DNA from: Phycisphaerae bacterium
Lineage (GTDB): Bacteria; Planctomycetota; Phycisphaerae; Sedimentisphaerales; Anaerobacaceae
Assembly (NCBI GenBank): GCA_021736645.1
Contig: JAIPFM010000003.1
Span: 1 to 42,091, forward strand
Direction: 5' to 3'
Length of the DNA stretch: 42,091 bases
Position 1 is the stretch's first letter. Each line of letters begins with the position of its first letter. The position numbers were made by a program, and so were the translations under genes. Under the pieces are notes generated by a model. The model did no database searches. It saw nothing but the letters and a program-made list of their open reading frames with translations, and had not been told where the DNA came from. Positions 7,257-16,600 of the stretch are shown in pieces.

Positions 7257-8849
7257 TTATGGCCTGGGCCGCTGTACACCCAGGAGCGTTTCCTGGAGAC
7301 TGTCCCACATGATGTCCACATGGTCGATCACGCCAATACTCTCCAGTACGGTTGAGATGACCTGGGCACAATCATCCGACCTGTTTTGCTGGGTTTGCAC
7401 CCGGAACAGATTCATCATGGCGCCTGCAAATTTTACGTGGTTCCAATACAGCACAGCCGTCTCATAATTCAGCTTCAGGGTTTGCTCATCCGGATGGACG
7501 CCGGCGGTCAATGTGCGTAATGCGTCTTGAGTGTGGCCCATACAGAATAAACACAACACGCTTTTTGCCTGGGCCCGCCAGTACGATTCATTGAGCCGTG
7601 TGGCCCTTTGGAATGATTCCAGGGCCTTGTCCAGACCTTGTGTTTGTACCTCGAGCATACCCCGATGGTAATACGAAATCGGATTGTTGGGCTGTGACGC
7701 AATCTGGCAGTTCAAGGCATCAAACACCATGCCTGTATTGGGTTGAAGATCCAGTATACCATTATTGCAGTGCTCTGAAAAAACCACCGTGGCCATCAGC
7801 TTGGCGACTTCGGAAAACAGCATGGTACTGTTCGGCCAGATCAGTGTCGCCGATTGTAAGGACTGCATGGCACCGGATACATCATTTTTCATTTTTCGGG
7901 CGGCTGCAATGCCCAGATATGAATCGAGCAATTGTTCGTTGATTTCGATGGCCCTCAGATACATGTCCATGGCAGGCAAAAACTGATCGCAGCGAGCATA
8001 CAGAGTGCCGAGTTTTACCGCAGCATCCAGACAGATGGGACTGCCCTGCAGGGCCTGCTTGTAGGCGGCCATGGCCTCTGTGGTGGCGCCAAGTCTGGCC
8101 AGGACGTCGCCCTTCTTGGACCAGAGTTCCGGCATATCCGGGGTATCGTCCAGCTTTTCGTCAAGGTAATCCACGGCCTCGGTGTACTCCTGTTCTGCAA
8201 TCATCTGCTGCAGGGTTGGATCGGCAAACGAACTGCTGTCCGGCAGCATGAGGACCGCCGTGTTGAATGTTTCCTCTGCTTCCTGGTAGTGACATGCGGC
8301 GATGGAAAGATAGCCCAGTGTATTTTGAGTCGCCAGATCATCAGGCAGCAGACGCTGAAGCAGCGTGTACTGCTCAAGCGAGGATTCGAAACGCCCTTGT
8401 CGCGCGTAAATGGCGGCCAGCCTTTGAAGCGGCAGTTCAAGATGATGACTGTATTTAAGACAGTCCTGGTAGTATTGAGCTGCGTCTTCGTGCTGAGACA
8501 AACGCTCGTGACAATGCCCCAGGCCGTAGGCTGCCAGCGTATTGGCGGGCTGCAGCTGATACACTTCTTTGAAGGCGTCCAATGCCTGCGTGACATCGCC
8601 CTGGTACAGACAGTGAGCCGCATTGATCATGTGCCCGGTCACGCACCGGGAATGGGAAAACAAATAGAGACGCAGGGGGTCATCCAGATCGCTGAATCGC
8701 TTCTCTATCAGGCAACTGATACAATGCCTGAGTTCGGGCGCCATGGCTCTCTCGCTGTTCGCAATGTGTCCCTTTTCGATCCATTGCGTGACCATGTCTG
8801 CCACGTCCAGGGAGACCCCCCTGCCAAATACCTGTAGTACCTGATTCAT
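7257..8849 (-). CDS. tetratricopeptide-repeat protein
   Basis: About 530 residues without signal peptide or membrane segment, hence probably cytosolic. From about residue 85 to the C-terminus there are many 34-residue TPR-like units, for example LAAYGLGHCHERLSQHEDAA, PELWSKKGDVLARLGATTEA and ISYYHRGMLEVQTQGLDKAL. The N-terminal 80 residues (FGRGVSLDVADMVTQWIEKG) are not TPR and may be a separate small domain. TPR arrays serve as protein-protein scaffolds; the partner is unknown. I chose the ATG at 8849 because AGGGG (8865-8861) precedes it; alternatives are ATGs at 8858 and 8882, the last with GGAG only two bases away. A 250-base stretch to the response regulator gene shows no further gene. 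Confidence 0.8.
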   Translation of the reverse strand: MNQVLQVFGRGVSLDVADMVTQWIEKGHIANSERAMAPELRHCISCLIEKRFSDLDDPLRLYLFSHSRCVTGHMINAAHCLYQGDVTQALDAFKEVYQLQPANTLAAYGLGHCHERLSQHEDAAQYYQDCLKYSHHLELPLQRLAAIYARQGRFESSLEQYTLLQRLLPDDLATQNTLGYLSIAACHYQEAEETFNTAVLMLPDSSSFADPTLQQMIAEQEYTEAVDYLDEKLDDTPDMPELWSKKGDVLARLGATTEAMAAYKQALQGSPICLDAAVKLGTLYARCDQFLPAMDMYLRAIEINEQLLDSYLGIAAARKMKNDVSGAMQSLQSATLIWPNSTMLFSEVAKLMATVVFSEHCNNGILDLQPNTGMVFDALNCQIASQPNNPISYYHRGMLEVQTQGLDKALESFQRATRLNESYWRAQAKSVLCLFCMGHTQDALRTLTAGVHPDEQTLKLNYETAVLYWNHVKFAGAMMNLFRVQTQQNRSDDCAQVISTVLESIGVIDHVDIMWDSLQETLLGVQRPRP

Positions 8850-9100
8850 TCTGTCCATCACCCCTAATGTCCGATAATTCATTTCTCCGAAGCCAGACTA
8901 CAATCCACCAGGACAACTGACCTTCCCTGATTTCTGGATTGCTGTTTGGGTATCGGCGAAACATCGGGGTAAATTAATGCCGCGTCACAGTTTTCACGAT
9001 TGAAATGTCACGTTTTGACGGCCACCCAATCCATACAGGTCGTTCTGTAGCGATCAGTGAGGTTGTGCGGCGGGGTTATCGGAGGGCTGAAATACGCGTG

Positions 9101-9574
9101 TCACTGCTTGGCCGCGTTTTCTATTTCGTTGAGATAAGCGAGTGTACGCTCAAGTTTATCGCTGAGGTGCTTGAGCTTGAGCATGGTGCGAACGCGGGCC
9201 AGAAGTTCCAGTTTATTGACGGGTTTACTGACGAAATCGTCGGTCCCGGAATCAATGCCTCGCTCAATATCCCCGAACTCATTCAGGGCTGTGACCATAA
9301 TGACAGGGATATTACAGGTCTTGGGATTGTTCTTAATCCGTCTGCAGACCTCAAAGCCGCTCATCTTGGGCATCATGATGTCCAGCAGCAGCAAATCAGG
9401 TTGACGCTTGGCCACCAGGTCCAGGGCTTCAGGACCATCATACGCGGGAATAGTCTCGCAATCCAGGTCTTCCAGATAGGCCTGAAGCAGTTCCAGGTTC
9501 TGGCTGTTGTCATCCACGATCAGGATCACTGGTATCTTGTCATTTTCAGTCATAGCGTGCTGTTCATCAACCAT
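9101..9574 (-). CDS. single-domain response regulator with C-terminal coiled coil
   Basis: The sequence contains a complete receiver domain. Counting from the ATG at 9574, the acidic pair D21-D22 is in VILIVDDN, the phosphoacceptor D65 in LLLLDIMMPKMSGFEV, the switch Thr in PVIMVTAL, and the conserved Lys in DDFVSKPVN. After the receiver, about 35 residues (LLARVRTMLKLKHLSDKLE and onwards) form a coiled coil. There is no DNA-binding or enzymatic output domain, so it probably acts by protein contacts. The divergently placed histidine kinase at 10079 is the obvious candidate partner (inference). The start could be 9574 or the ATG at 9553; a longer frame to 9679 has no family similarity. Confidence 0.88.
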   Translation of the reverse strand: MVDEQHAMTENDKIPVILIVDDNSQNLELLQAYLEDLDCETIPAYDGPEALDLVAKRQPDLLLLDIMMPKMSGFEVCRRIKNNPKTCNIPVIMVTALNEFGDIERGIDSGTDDFVSKPVNKLELLARVRTMLKLKHLSDKLERTLAYLNEIENAAKQ

Positions 9575-9675
9575 TAATTTTTCCACAAAACGGATTTCAG
9601 GACCATGTAAACATCCATTATATACGCGAAATGGCCTAATTTGGCAACAGGAATGTTCTCCTGGTTGAGGATGTT

Positions 9676-9942
9676 TCATTCCGGGGCGGCGTGATGAATT
9701 TCAATATATTGACGGACCTGGGGTTTGATGTAGAGCTCTTCAATGTTGATCACACGGCTCACGGCCTCGGCACACGCATCTGCATTGTCCTGAGCACAAG
9801 CGCATGAGTCCAGAAACACAATGGGCCGACCTCGTACCGTGCAGAGCCCTCCGGGCTGGCCTGACAAGGATTCTTGACGCACCTGAATACCATGGGTCTC
9901 CAGGATGCTAACCAGTTCTTCCAGGATTTGCTGCTGGTTCAT
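9676..9942 (-). CDS. conserved-looking small protein of unknown function
   Basis: An 88-residue soluble protein. Its pattern is an N-terminal helix (LEELVSILETHGIQVRQE), a Gly-rich turn with GGLCTVRGRPIVFLD strands, a helix, and an end reading ELYIKPQVRQYIEIHHAAPE. I have a recollection of similar small planctomycete proteins with a GGLCRVRG...VFLRPALRE layout, but no name or function. Three Cys lie close together in the middle (SCACAQDNADAC), which could bind a metal or simply be chance. The ATG at 9942 follows GGGG at about five bases; a GTG at 9954 is possible. It lies between the response regulator (same strand) and the histidine kinase (opposite strand) and may belong to that module. Confidence 0.6.
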   Translation of the reverse strand: MNQQQILEELVSILETHGIQVRQESLSGQPGGLCTVRGRPIVFLDSCACAQDNADACAEAVSRVINIEELYIKPQVRQYIEIHHAAPE

Positions 9943-10078
9943 AATGCCCCGCACCGTTTCTTTTTATTGCCCGATAATTCAAGAATTGACTCGGGCATGG
10001 TCGATACAACCATCAATGGGTTGTTATTATCAGTCGAAACTGCGGTACTGTGAAAAATTTTATAGTGTGAGGTGACCA

Positions 10079-10873
10079 TTGGCAAGCGTTATTCAAAAGC
10101 GACTTTCGCTCCACAAACGAGCGGAAGATCATCATCGCGAAAACCAGGCACTTCAATCTCAGTTGTGTCGCATCCAACCCCTGGCCAACATTGGATCAGC
10201 CAGTTGCATGATTGCGCACGAAATCAACAACATCCTCACCCCCTTTGGCAGCTACGCGGATCTGGCCCTGAAACATTTTGACGACAAGGCCCTGGTACGC
10301 AAGGCCCTGGAAAAGGCCGTGTTGAATTGCCAGCGGGCCACCAAGGTGATGGAAAGCATGCTGGCCCTGGCCAATGGTGACACCCAGAAGAAGCAAACGG
10401 TAGGCCTTGCCGGTCTGATTGACGAGGTCTTCACGTGCCTGTGTCGTGACTTTGGCAAGGATCGTATCCAGTTAAGAATTGACATTCCAGAAGACCTGAA
10501 AGTCCATGTCGTAGCGGTTCAGATCCAGCAGGTGCTTATGAATCTCTCCCTCAATGCCCGTGAGGCCATGCTTGAACGCGGCGGCACCCTGTCTCTGCGT
10601 GCCTACAATGACGCAGACCATACCATCATTGAGGTGGCTGACACTGGCAGCGGCATTGCGCCTGAGGCGATGAAGACCATCTTTGAGGCCTTTTATAGCA
10701 CCAAGGATTCCTCAGAATCTGCAGAAGAATGCTTTGGTACAGGTCTGGGCCTGGCGTTTTGCAGATTGATCATTGACAAGCATCAGGGCAGCATCACCGT
10801 CAAATCCAAACAGGGCGAAGGCACGACCTTTAAGATCAGTCTGCCACAAATACCCTCGGAAATCGCCTCGTAG
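10079..10873 (+). CDS. soluble sensor histidine kinase
   Basis: The 264-residue protein is a compact kinase core without membrane segment, PAS or HAMP domain. The H-box is IAHEINNILTPF with H47, the N-box LMNLSLNAREAM with N159, the G1 box ADTGSGIAPEA with D188, the F-box FEAFYSTK, and the G2 box GTGLGLAF at 220-227. The HEIN-type H-box places it with the NtrB-like/HisKA kinases. With no sensory domain, the signal must come from a partner protein. TTG is the start: AGGTGA lies just upstream and no ATG fits. It is divergent from the response regulator and small protein, and the three may form one signalling module. Confidence 0.88.
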   Translation: MASVIQKRLSLHKRAEDHHRENQALQSQLCRIQPLANIGSASCMIAHEINNILTPFGSYADLALKHFDDKALVRKALEKAVLNCQRATKVMESMLALANGDTQKKQTVGLAGLIDEVFTCLCRDFGKDRIQLRIDIPEDLKVHVVAVQIQQVLMNLSLNAREAMLERGGTLSLRAYNDADHTIIEVADTGSGIAPEAMKTIFEAFYSTKDSSESAEECFGTGLGLAFCRLIIDKHQGSITVKSKQGEGTTFKISLPQIPSEIAS

Positions 10874-11095
10874 TGCTTCTCATCTAACACAGGAGCCCTG
10901 GCCCTGCGATCTGGCCGCGTTGTCTGGATAAACCATCCATACCCAGAAGACCCGTCTTTCCTCATCGAAGTAAAATGTAACTTCCTGGCGATTTTTTGAT
11001 GAAATGTCCTGGTTTTTCCTGCGTCTACCCCTATGTGGCTGATATACAGCTCAAAAATGAATGTTTTGTGGTTTCATGAGTTAAGGAGACAGGCA

Positions 11096-11932
11096 ATGTT
11101 GGGAAAAACTATTAAACTCACACTTATTGTTGTTGTATGCAGTGCTCTGATTGGCAGCCTTGTGTTTGGCACGGACATGATCAGCTATATCAGATGCTCC
11201 GCCAATTCAGTGCAATCCGCGGTCAAGGATGCAATCCCCATTGAGTTTGAACTGCGACGGGCCGGAGATATGCTGGAAGACATCATTCCTGAAATGCATG
11301 CCCAGATCAGGCTGATTGCCCAGGAAGAGGTTGAAGTGGCAGCTCTCAAGGGAGAACTGGACAAGAGTCGCCAGATGCTGACTTCGGAATTCGATCGTAT
11401 CCGAACCCTCAAGACCGCCCTGGAGGCAGATCAGGTCAGTTACAGGTTTGGTGCCCGCGAATTTTCACGCAGTGATGTCAAGGCCGACCTGGCTGCCCGG
11501 TTCGAACGATACAAAGAAGCCGAACTGGTGATCAATAGCAAAGAACGCCTTCTGACGACCCGTGAAAACTCCCTGAATGCGGCCATGGCCCTGCTGGAAA
11601 AGACAAAATCACAAAAACGTCTTTTGACGGACAAGGTCAGTACCCTGGAAGGTCGTTTCCGTGTGGCCAAGGCCCAGGCCGTGGGATCTACACACCTGAA
11701 TCTCGACAGCACCAAGCTGACTCAGGCAGAAAAGCTCATCGATCAGATCAACAAGCGTCTGGACGTGGCAGAGCGTGTTCTGGCCCATGAGAGCCATTTT
11801 GTGCAGACCATCCCGGTGGATGTCATCCAGGAAAAAGACCTGCTTGCACAGATCGAGGAACACTTCAATCCAGTGGATGCCCCTTCAGAAGAGATGGCAG
11901 TTGCCAAAAATGCCTCTGCGGACTCTTTGTAA
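11096..11932 (+). CDS. membrane-anchored coiled-coil protein of unknown function
   Basis: From the ATG at 11096 (AAGGAGA at 11083-11089) the protein has 278 residues. One N-terminal membrane helix (KLTLIVVVCSALIGSLVFG) is followed by a short Tyr/Ser region. A very long alpha-helical coiled coil (about residues 50-250) starts with DAIPIEFELRRAGDMLEDII and PEMHAQIRLIAQEEVEVAAL. It ends in a disordered acidic/Ala tail. The PIEFELRRA/EDIIPE block looks like a signature of a planctomycete family I have seen but cannot name; topology is like envelope tethers or PspA-like scaffolds. It is 92 bases upstream of the TPR-FHA gene and may open the signalling cluster. The track-length frame from 11033 is rejected because the SD decides the start. 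Confidence 0.7.
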   Translation: MLGKTIKLTLIVVVCSALIGSLVFGTDMISYIRCSANSVQSAVKDAIPIEFELRRAGDMLEDIIPEMHAQIRLIAQEEVEVAALKGELDKSRQMLTSEFDRIRTLKTALEADQVSYRFGAREFSRSDVKADLAARFERYKEAELVINSKERLLTTRENSLNAAMALLEKTKSQKRLLTDKVSTLEGRFRVAKAQAVGSTHLNLDSTKLTQAEKLIDQINKRLDVAERVLAHESHFVQTIPVDVIQEKDLLAQIEEHFNPVDAPSEEMAVAKNASADSL

Positions 11933-11948
11933 GACGCTCAATAGCGGA

Positions 11949-11977
11949 TTGTAAAACGTGCTCTGTCGTGTTACCAT
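11949..11977 (+). promoter_or_regulatory. candidate sigma70-type promoter before the TPR-FHA/kinase/sigma cluster
   Basis: TTGTAA at 11949-11954 and TACCAT at 11972-11977 are separated by 17 bases, both matching the consensus at four of six positions. It lies 47 bases before the GTG start at 12025. The match is modest. Confidence 0.3.
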
Positions 11978-12024
11978 GGCATGACACTAACTGCTGAGAA
12001 ACCAGCAACATACGAGGTGTGCCC

Positions 12025-13605
12025 GTGTTGATTCTGAAACTTAAACAAGCTGACCTGGCCCTGCACAACGGACGTCTGGACGAAGCCTTCGATCTGCTTC
12101 AACTGGAAGCTTTAAAACAGCACCGTCGTGGCCAGGTCCTGATCGGGCAGTTGGCCAGGGCTCTAGGAGACCGTGGTCAGGAGCATCTGACAGCCGGAAG
12201 ACTCCAGGATGCCCTGGCTGACTGCAACAAGGCAGATAAACTGGGCGGCAATTTGGAGTGTGTGGCACAGCTCCGAAAGGCCGTATGCGAAGCCGTTGGG
12301 GCCCGACAGGAACAGAGTGAAAAACGTCAAGCCCATGTGGCCATGGCCCAGAGGCAGCTCGACCAGGGACGACTTTCAGTGGGAGAAAAAATACTCGAGC
12401 AGACTGACAGTCTTGATGTGCAGGTTGAACTGCTCAAGGATCAGGCCACTGCCAAACGCATGGAGATCGATTCATTGACGACCAAGGCCCAGATGGCCCT
12501 GGATCAGAACGATCTGGAAAACGCCCTGGCCCTTGTCCAACCTGTGGCCCTGGCGGCCCTGAATCACAGTCATCTGGGTGCCCTGATCACCCGGATCAAA
12601 CGCCAGATCATGGACAGAATTGAAGAGCATTTAAATGAGGGACGCATTGATCTGGCGCATGACCTGCTGGAACGGGTGGGGACACTTCCGGATACAGGCA
12701 GTCAGATCCAGGCCATGGCACAGGCCGTTGCTTTCTGCAGACAGGCTGCTCAGTGTCTTGAGGCCGGACAGGTCAGCGAGACCGGTGAAATACTGAGGAA
12801 GCTCAGGCTGCTCCTGCCCAAGGCCGGCTGGCTCAAAATCGCAGTTCAACATGCCCAGGAGGCTCAACAGGCCCTGGACGAGCTGCGCACAGGCCCCTTG
12901 AGTCTCGTGGTATTTGAACCCTGCGAATCGCGTCCGGAACCCGGTGAACAGGCTGCTCCCCATAGGATGACACCCGTGACATACCCCAAACCAGTCAAGG
13001 TGCCGGACACACGTCCTGTATCGGGCACCTTCGTACTTCAGATCGACGGTGTCGGCAGCTTTTTTGTGATGCCTCAGGACACGGTCCGTGTGGGCCCGAT
13101 CAGTTCCTCCAAAGTACCGGACCTGCCCTTGATGACCCAGCCCCATATGCCGTCTGTTCAGGTCATCCGAGAAGATGGTGACTACCTGCTGTGCAGTGAA
13201 AGATCCATTCTGGTCAACGGTGCCGCTGTCACCCGCAAATGCCTGACAGATGGAGACCGTATCCAACTGTCAGACAAGTGTCGTGTCAAATTCAACCTGC
13301 CCAATGCAGCCAGCACCTCAGCCACGCTGGTGCTGTCCGGCACGCGCTTGGCACGTCCGGACATCAATTACTGCGTGCTCATGGATCGCGAGATCCTGAT
13401 CGGGCCGGGATGCAACAATCATATTCGATCCGACCGCATGGATCACACCATTGCCTTGATGCTCAATCAAGGTCGTTTAACCGTGAAAAACGCAGGCCAA
13501 TTGACAGCCAACCATAGGCCTGTAAAATCGACAGACACCCTGCCTGTCAATACGCCGATCAACGTGGATGGCTTGACCCTTGTAATCACGGATGCCCAGG
13601 CCTGA
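12025..13605 (+). CDS. TPR-like protein with two C-terminal FHA-like domains
   Basis: The 526-residue protein has a helical-repeat N-terminal two thirds (about residues 1-290), with repeat motifs such as LALHNGRLDEAFDLLQLEAL, MALDQNDLENALAL and HLNEGRIDLAHDLLERVG. A Pro-rich linker follows. The C-terminus has two FHA-like domains: the first (about 330-430) with VRVGP ... ILVNGAAVTRKCLTDGDRIQL, the second (about 440-525) with REILIGPGCNNHIRSD and DGLTLVI. FHA domains bind phosphothreonine peptides and commonly partner Ser/Thr kinases, and a kinase gene starts 31 bases downstream. The arrangement suggests an adaptor that reads kinase output (inference). Start: GTG at 12025 is placed seven bases after GAGG (12014-12017); the GTG at 12019 is too close to it. 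Confidence 0.75.
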   Translation: MLILKLKQADLALHNGRLDEAFDLLQLEALKQHRRGQVLIGQLARALGDRGQEHLTAGRLQDALADCNKADKLGGNLECVAQLRKAVCEAVGARQEQSEKRQAHVAMAQRQLDQGRLSVGEKILEQTDSLDVQVELLKDQATAKRMEIDSLTTKAQMALDQNDLENALALVQPVALAALNHSHLGALITRIKRQIMDRIEEHLNEGRIDLAHDLLERVGTLPDTGSQIQAMAQAVAFCRQAAQCLEAGQVSETGEILRKLRLLLPKAGWLKIAVQHAQEAQQALDELRTGPLSLVVFEPCESRPEPGEQAAPHRMTPVTYPKPVKVPDTRPVSGTFVLQIDGVGSFFVMPQDTVRVGPISSSKVPDLPLMTQPHMPSVQVIREDGDYLLCSERSILVNGAAVTRKCLTDGDRIQLSDKCRVKFNLPNAASTSATLVLSGTRLARPDINYCVLMDREILIGPGCNNHIRSDRMDHTIALMLNQGRLTVKNAGQLTANHRPVKSTDTLPVNTPINVDGLTLVITDAQA

Positions 13606-13636
13606 AATCAGGCCCATAAAATGAGAGAAGAGAGAA

Positions 13637-16600
13637 ATGATCATGCACGACTATAGATACAAATATGGAGACAAGCCCCTGGAGGGTTACACGATCCAGC
13701 GGGCAGCTGGACGCGGCGGGTTTGGCGAAGTCTATTATGCCATCAGCGATAGTGGACGTCAGGTGGCACTCAAGACCGTGCAAAACCACGAGCACATCGA
13801 GCTTCGCGGGATCAAGCAGTGCATGAACCTCAAGAGCCCTCATCTGGTCTCGATCTTTGACGTCAAGTACAATGCCGAGGGTCGCCCGTTCGTGATCATG
13901 GAATTCGTATCCGGTGTGTCTCTGCGCGACCTGCTCAATGAGTCACCAGGTGGTCTTGGCACGCAAAAATCTGCGTACTTCCTGAGGGAAATTGCCAAGG
14001 GCCTGTCGCATCTCCATGAGTGCGGTATTGTGCACCGGGATCTCAAGCCCAGCAACATATTCTATGAAAACGGCTACGCCAAGATCGGCGACTACGGCCT
14101 GACCAAGGCCATTGCAAATTCATGTTGCAGCGAACAGACAGTCACGGTCGGAACAGTGCATTATATGGCGCCTGAAATCGGGGAAGGCAAGTATGACTTG
14201 AGTATCGATATCTATGCCCTGGGTATTCTCCTGTATGAAATGCTTACAGGCGAAGTGCCCTTCTTTGGAGCCAGCCCGTCGGAAGTCCTGATGAAACACC
14301 TGTCCCAGGCACCGGATCTCTCTGGGATAGATCCCACCTTTGCCCGCGTCATCAAGAAGGCCCTGGCCAAAGATCCCAAAGATCGCTATCAAACAGTGCA
14401 GGAAATGGTGGAGGATGTATTCGGCACTGAGCATATCCGACACAGTGTGTCTCAGTTCTCACCGGAGAGCCTGTCCATGGTCGCTGACCATGTGGCAAAA
14501 AAGGCGCAGGCTGCACAGGCCAAGGAAGAGAAGGCCTACACCGGCCCACCCAATCCCAAGGCACAGGCCCATGAAAACCTGTCTTCTCTTGGCGAGAATA
14601 TTGGTCGCCGCATTGGGGAAGTCGGCGACCGTCTGGCAGAACGCATTGCCCAGGCCGGATCTGGGACAAAATCGAAATCTCCCCAGCAGATCCAGGACAG
14701 TATCGGGCGCGCCCAGCGCAATATCCTGGGCATGATCACGATTGTCATGATGGCAGTGGGCATTGGATTTCTGACCCGAGATGATTACGGTGTGGCAGCG
14801 TTCCTCATGATCTGCGGGACCATTGCAGGCATCTCCCTGATGCGATGGCACTTTATCAAGGATGCAGAGCCGGGCAAGTGGCGAAACTGGTTTGCCGGCG
14901 GCTTGGGTATTTTTCTGGGTGTCGTTGTGTCAGGCGGTCTCTTCAGAATGCAGGCCCACGGTCTCATTCTGCCTGCAGTCGCCCTGTGCTTTGTGGACTG
15001 GTGGAAGATCACGCGGCCCAACCGTAAGGAACGCGTGGCCTGGGGCAATACCATTGGATTGGGCATGCTGGGCTTCTTCATGGCTACCATCTTTGGAGGA
15101 GACCCCATTGTCAGTGCGGGCGTGATTGTCGGGACGATCATCGGTATCCAGATCATCAGCCCCTTCGGCCCTGCTGTGGCCGCAGCCGTGCCAACAGGCA
15201 GGCAAGGAAACGGGCATCGTTCACTGCACAAAGAATGGCAGACACGCTGGCAGACCTTTGTGGATCGTCGCAAGGAACGCTCGCAAACACCAAGGCCTGT
15301 ACAACCCTCGCCCAGCATGCAAGTACCGGCCTCCCCAATGGGGGTGACAGGCAAGAGAAAAGTGCCCTCATGGCTCCGGGGTCTGTTTATGCTCGCCATG
15401 ATTGTGACACTGGGTATCTGGATTTTTGCCTTTATTGCATCGACCACGATGCACCTGGGTCCGGATGAACAGGCCCTGGCCATGAGTTTTGGGTTTGGAG
15501 GCTTGGTGTCGTTCATTTTCTGTCTGTGCTGGTCCTGCAAAAAGACCTTCAAGAGTTGGTATCGATTCCTGGTCAAGCCTGCTGTGCAGTTGCTTCTACT
15601 CATTGTGATTATCGCGGCGTTGTGCGCTGCGATCAATTTGAATCTGTCCGGTGACGAAGAAGCCATTGCCCTGTTCTTCTTCATCTTTCCGGCAGTCCTG
15701 TTCCTTATTGTGTCATTTATTCCATCGCGTGTTGTGGAAGACCTCACTGGGTTGACGCCCATGGAGGACCTGTCTGCCAGTAAACGCGCCAGTGCCCTAT
15801 CTCCCAAGAGTCGTCTGGCTGCTTTGCTGCTGTGTCTGCTGCCGCTGACCTGCGCTGTGTGTGGTATTCAGAGGTTTTATGCGGGTAAGATCAAGTCGGG
15901 CATTCTCTGGCTCTTGACAGGTGGATTGTTTGGTATCGGGCAGCTCATTGATTTTATACTGATTCTCTCCGGTGGATTTCGAGATGCCCGAGGGCAATTG
16001 ATCCTGGATTGGAATCCCGGGCCCAGGTCAATGTCTCCGCCCCCGGTGCCCAATTCACCCAAGGACAGTCCTGTCCCGGTCTCCCCAGGGTCGCCGCCCC
16101 CCTCTCCCATACCCGTGCCAGGGCCTCAGCCCGACGTGGCGCCTGAGCCTGCCACAACTCCCCCACTGTACGGTTCTTCTGCCTCGGTATGGCAGGCTGT
16201 TGAGGCATGGAATCCCGTTGGCCGTCTCCTGGCCGGATTGGGTTTCGTTCTGCTGTTTGTGGCGACGATTATTGGCCTCTTTGTCGCCTTGCACATTCCC
16301 TGGTTCGTGAGCGGAGGATTTCCCAACCCGGAGATTGCCACAGAACTGCAAAACTTCTTCGGGTTTGCCGAATGGCCCAACATGGTGGAGACCATAGGCT
16401 GTGTGGTGTGTGCTCTCATCGGGGTACTGAGCCTGGCGCTGATTATCATTGGCCGGCGTAAGGATGGTGCCTTCCACATCATTCGTGCCATCATAGGTGT
16501 GAGTGCCGTGGTCATTGCCCTGATGCTATTTGCAGAGATGATTCCCACCTACTATTTCAAGGACACGCTCTACACATTGCCTGACCACATGGCAGCTCAA

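Noticed and set aside
7932..8837. Long open frame on the plus strand opposite the TPR gene (301 codons)
   Set aside because: It is antisense to a clear TPR protein, has no SD or domain, and shows the His/Gln/Val-rich composition typical of the reverse complement of coding DNA.
14785..15807. 340-codon minus-strand frame inside the kinase gene
   Set aside because: It mirrors the helical tail of the kinase and has no recognisable domain.
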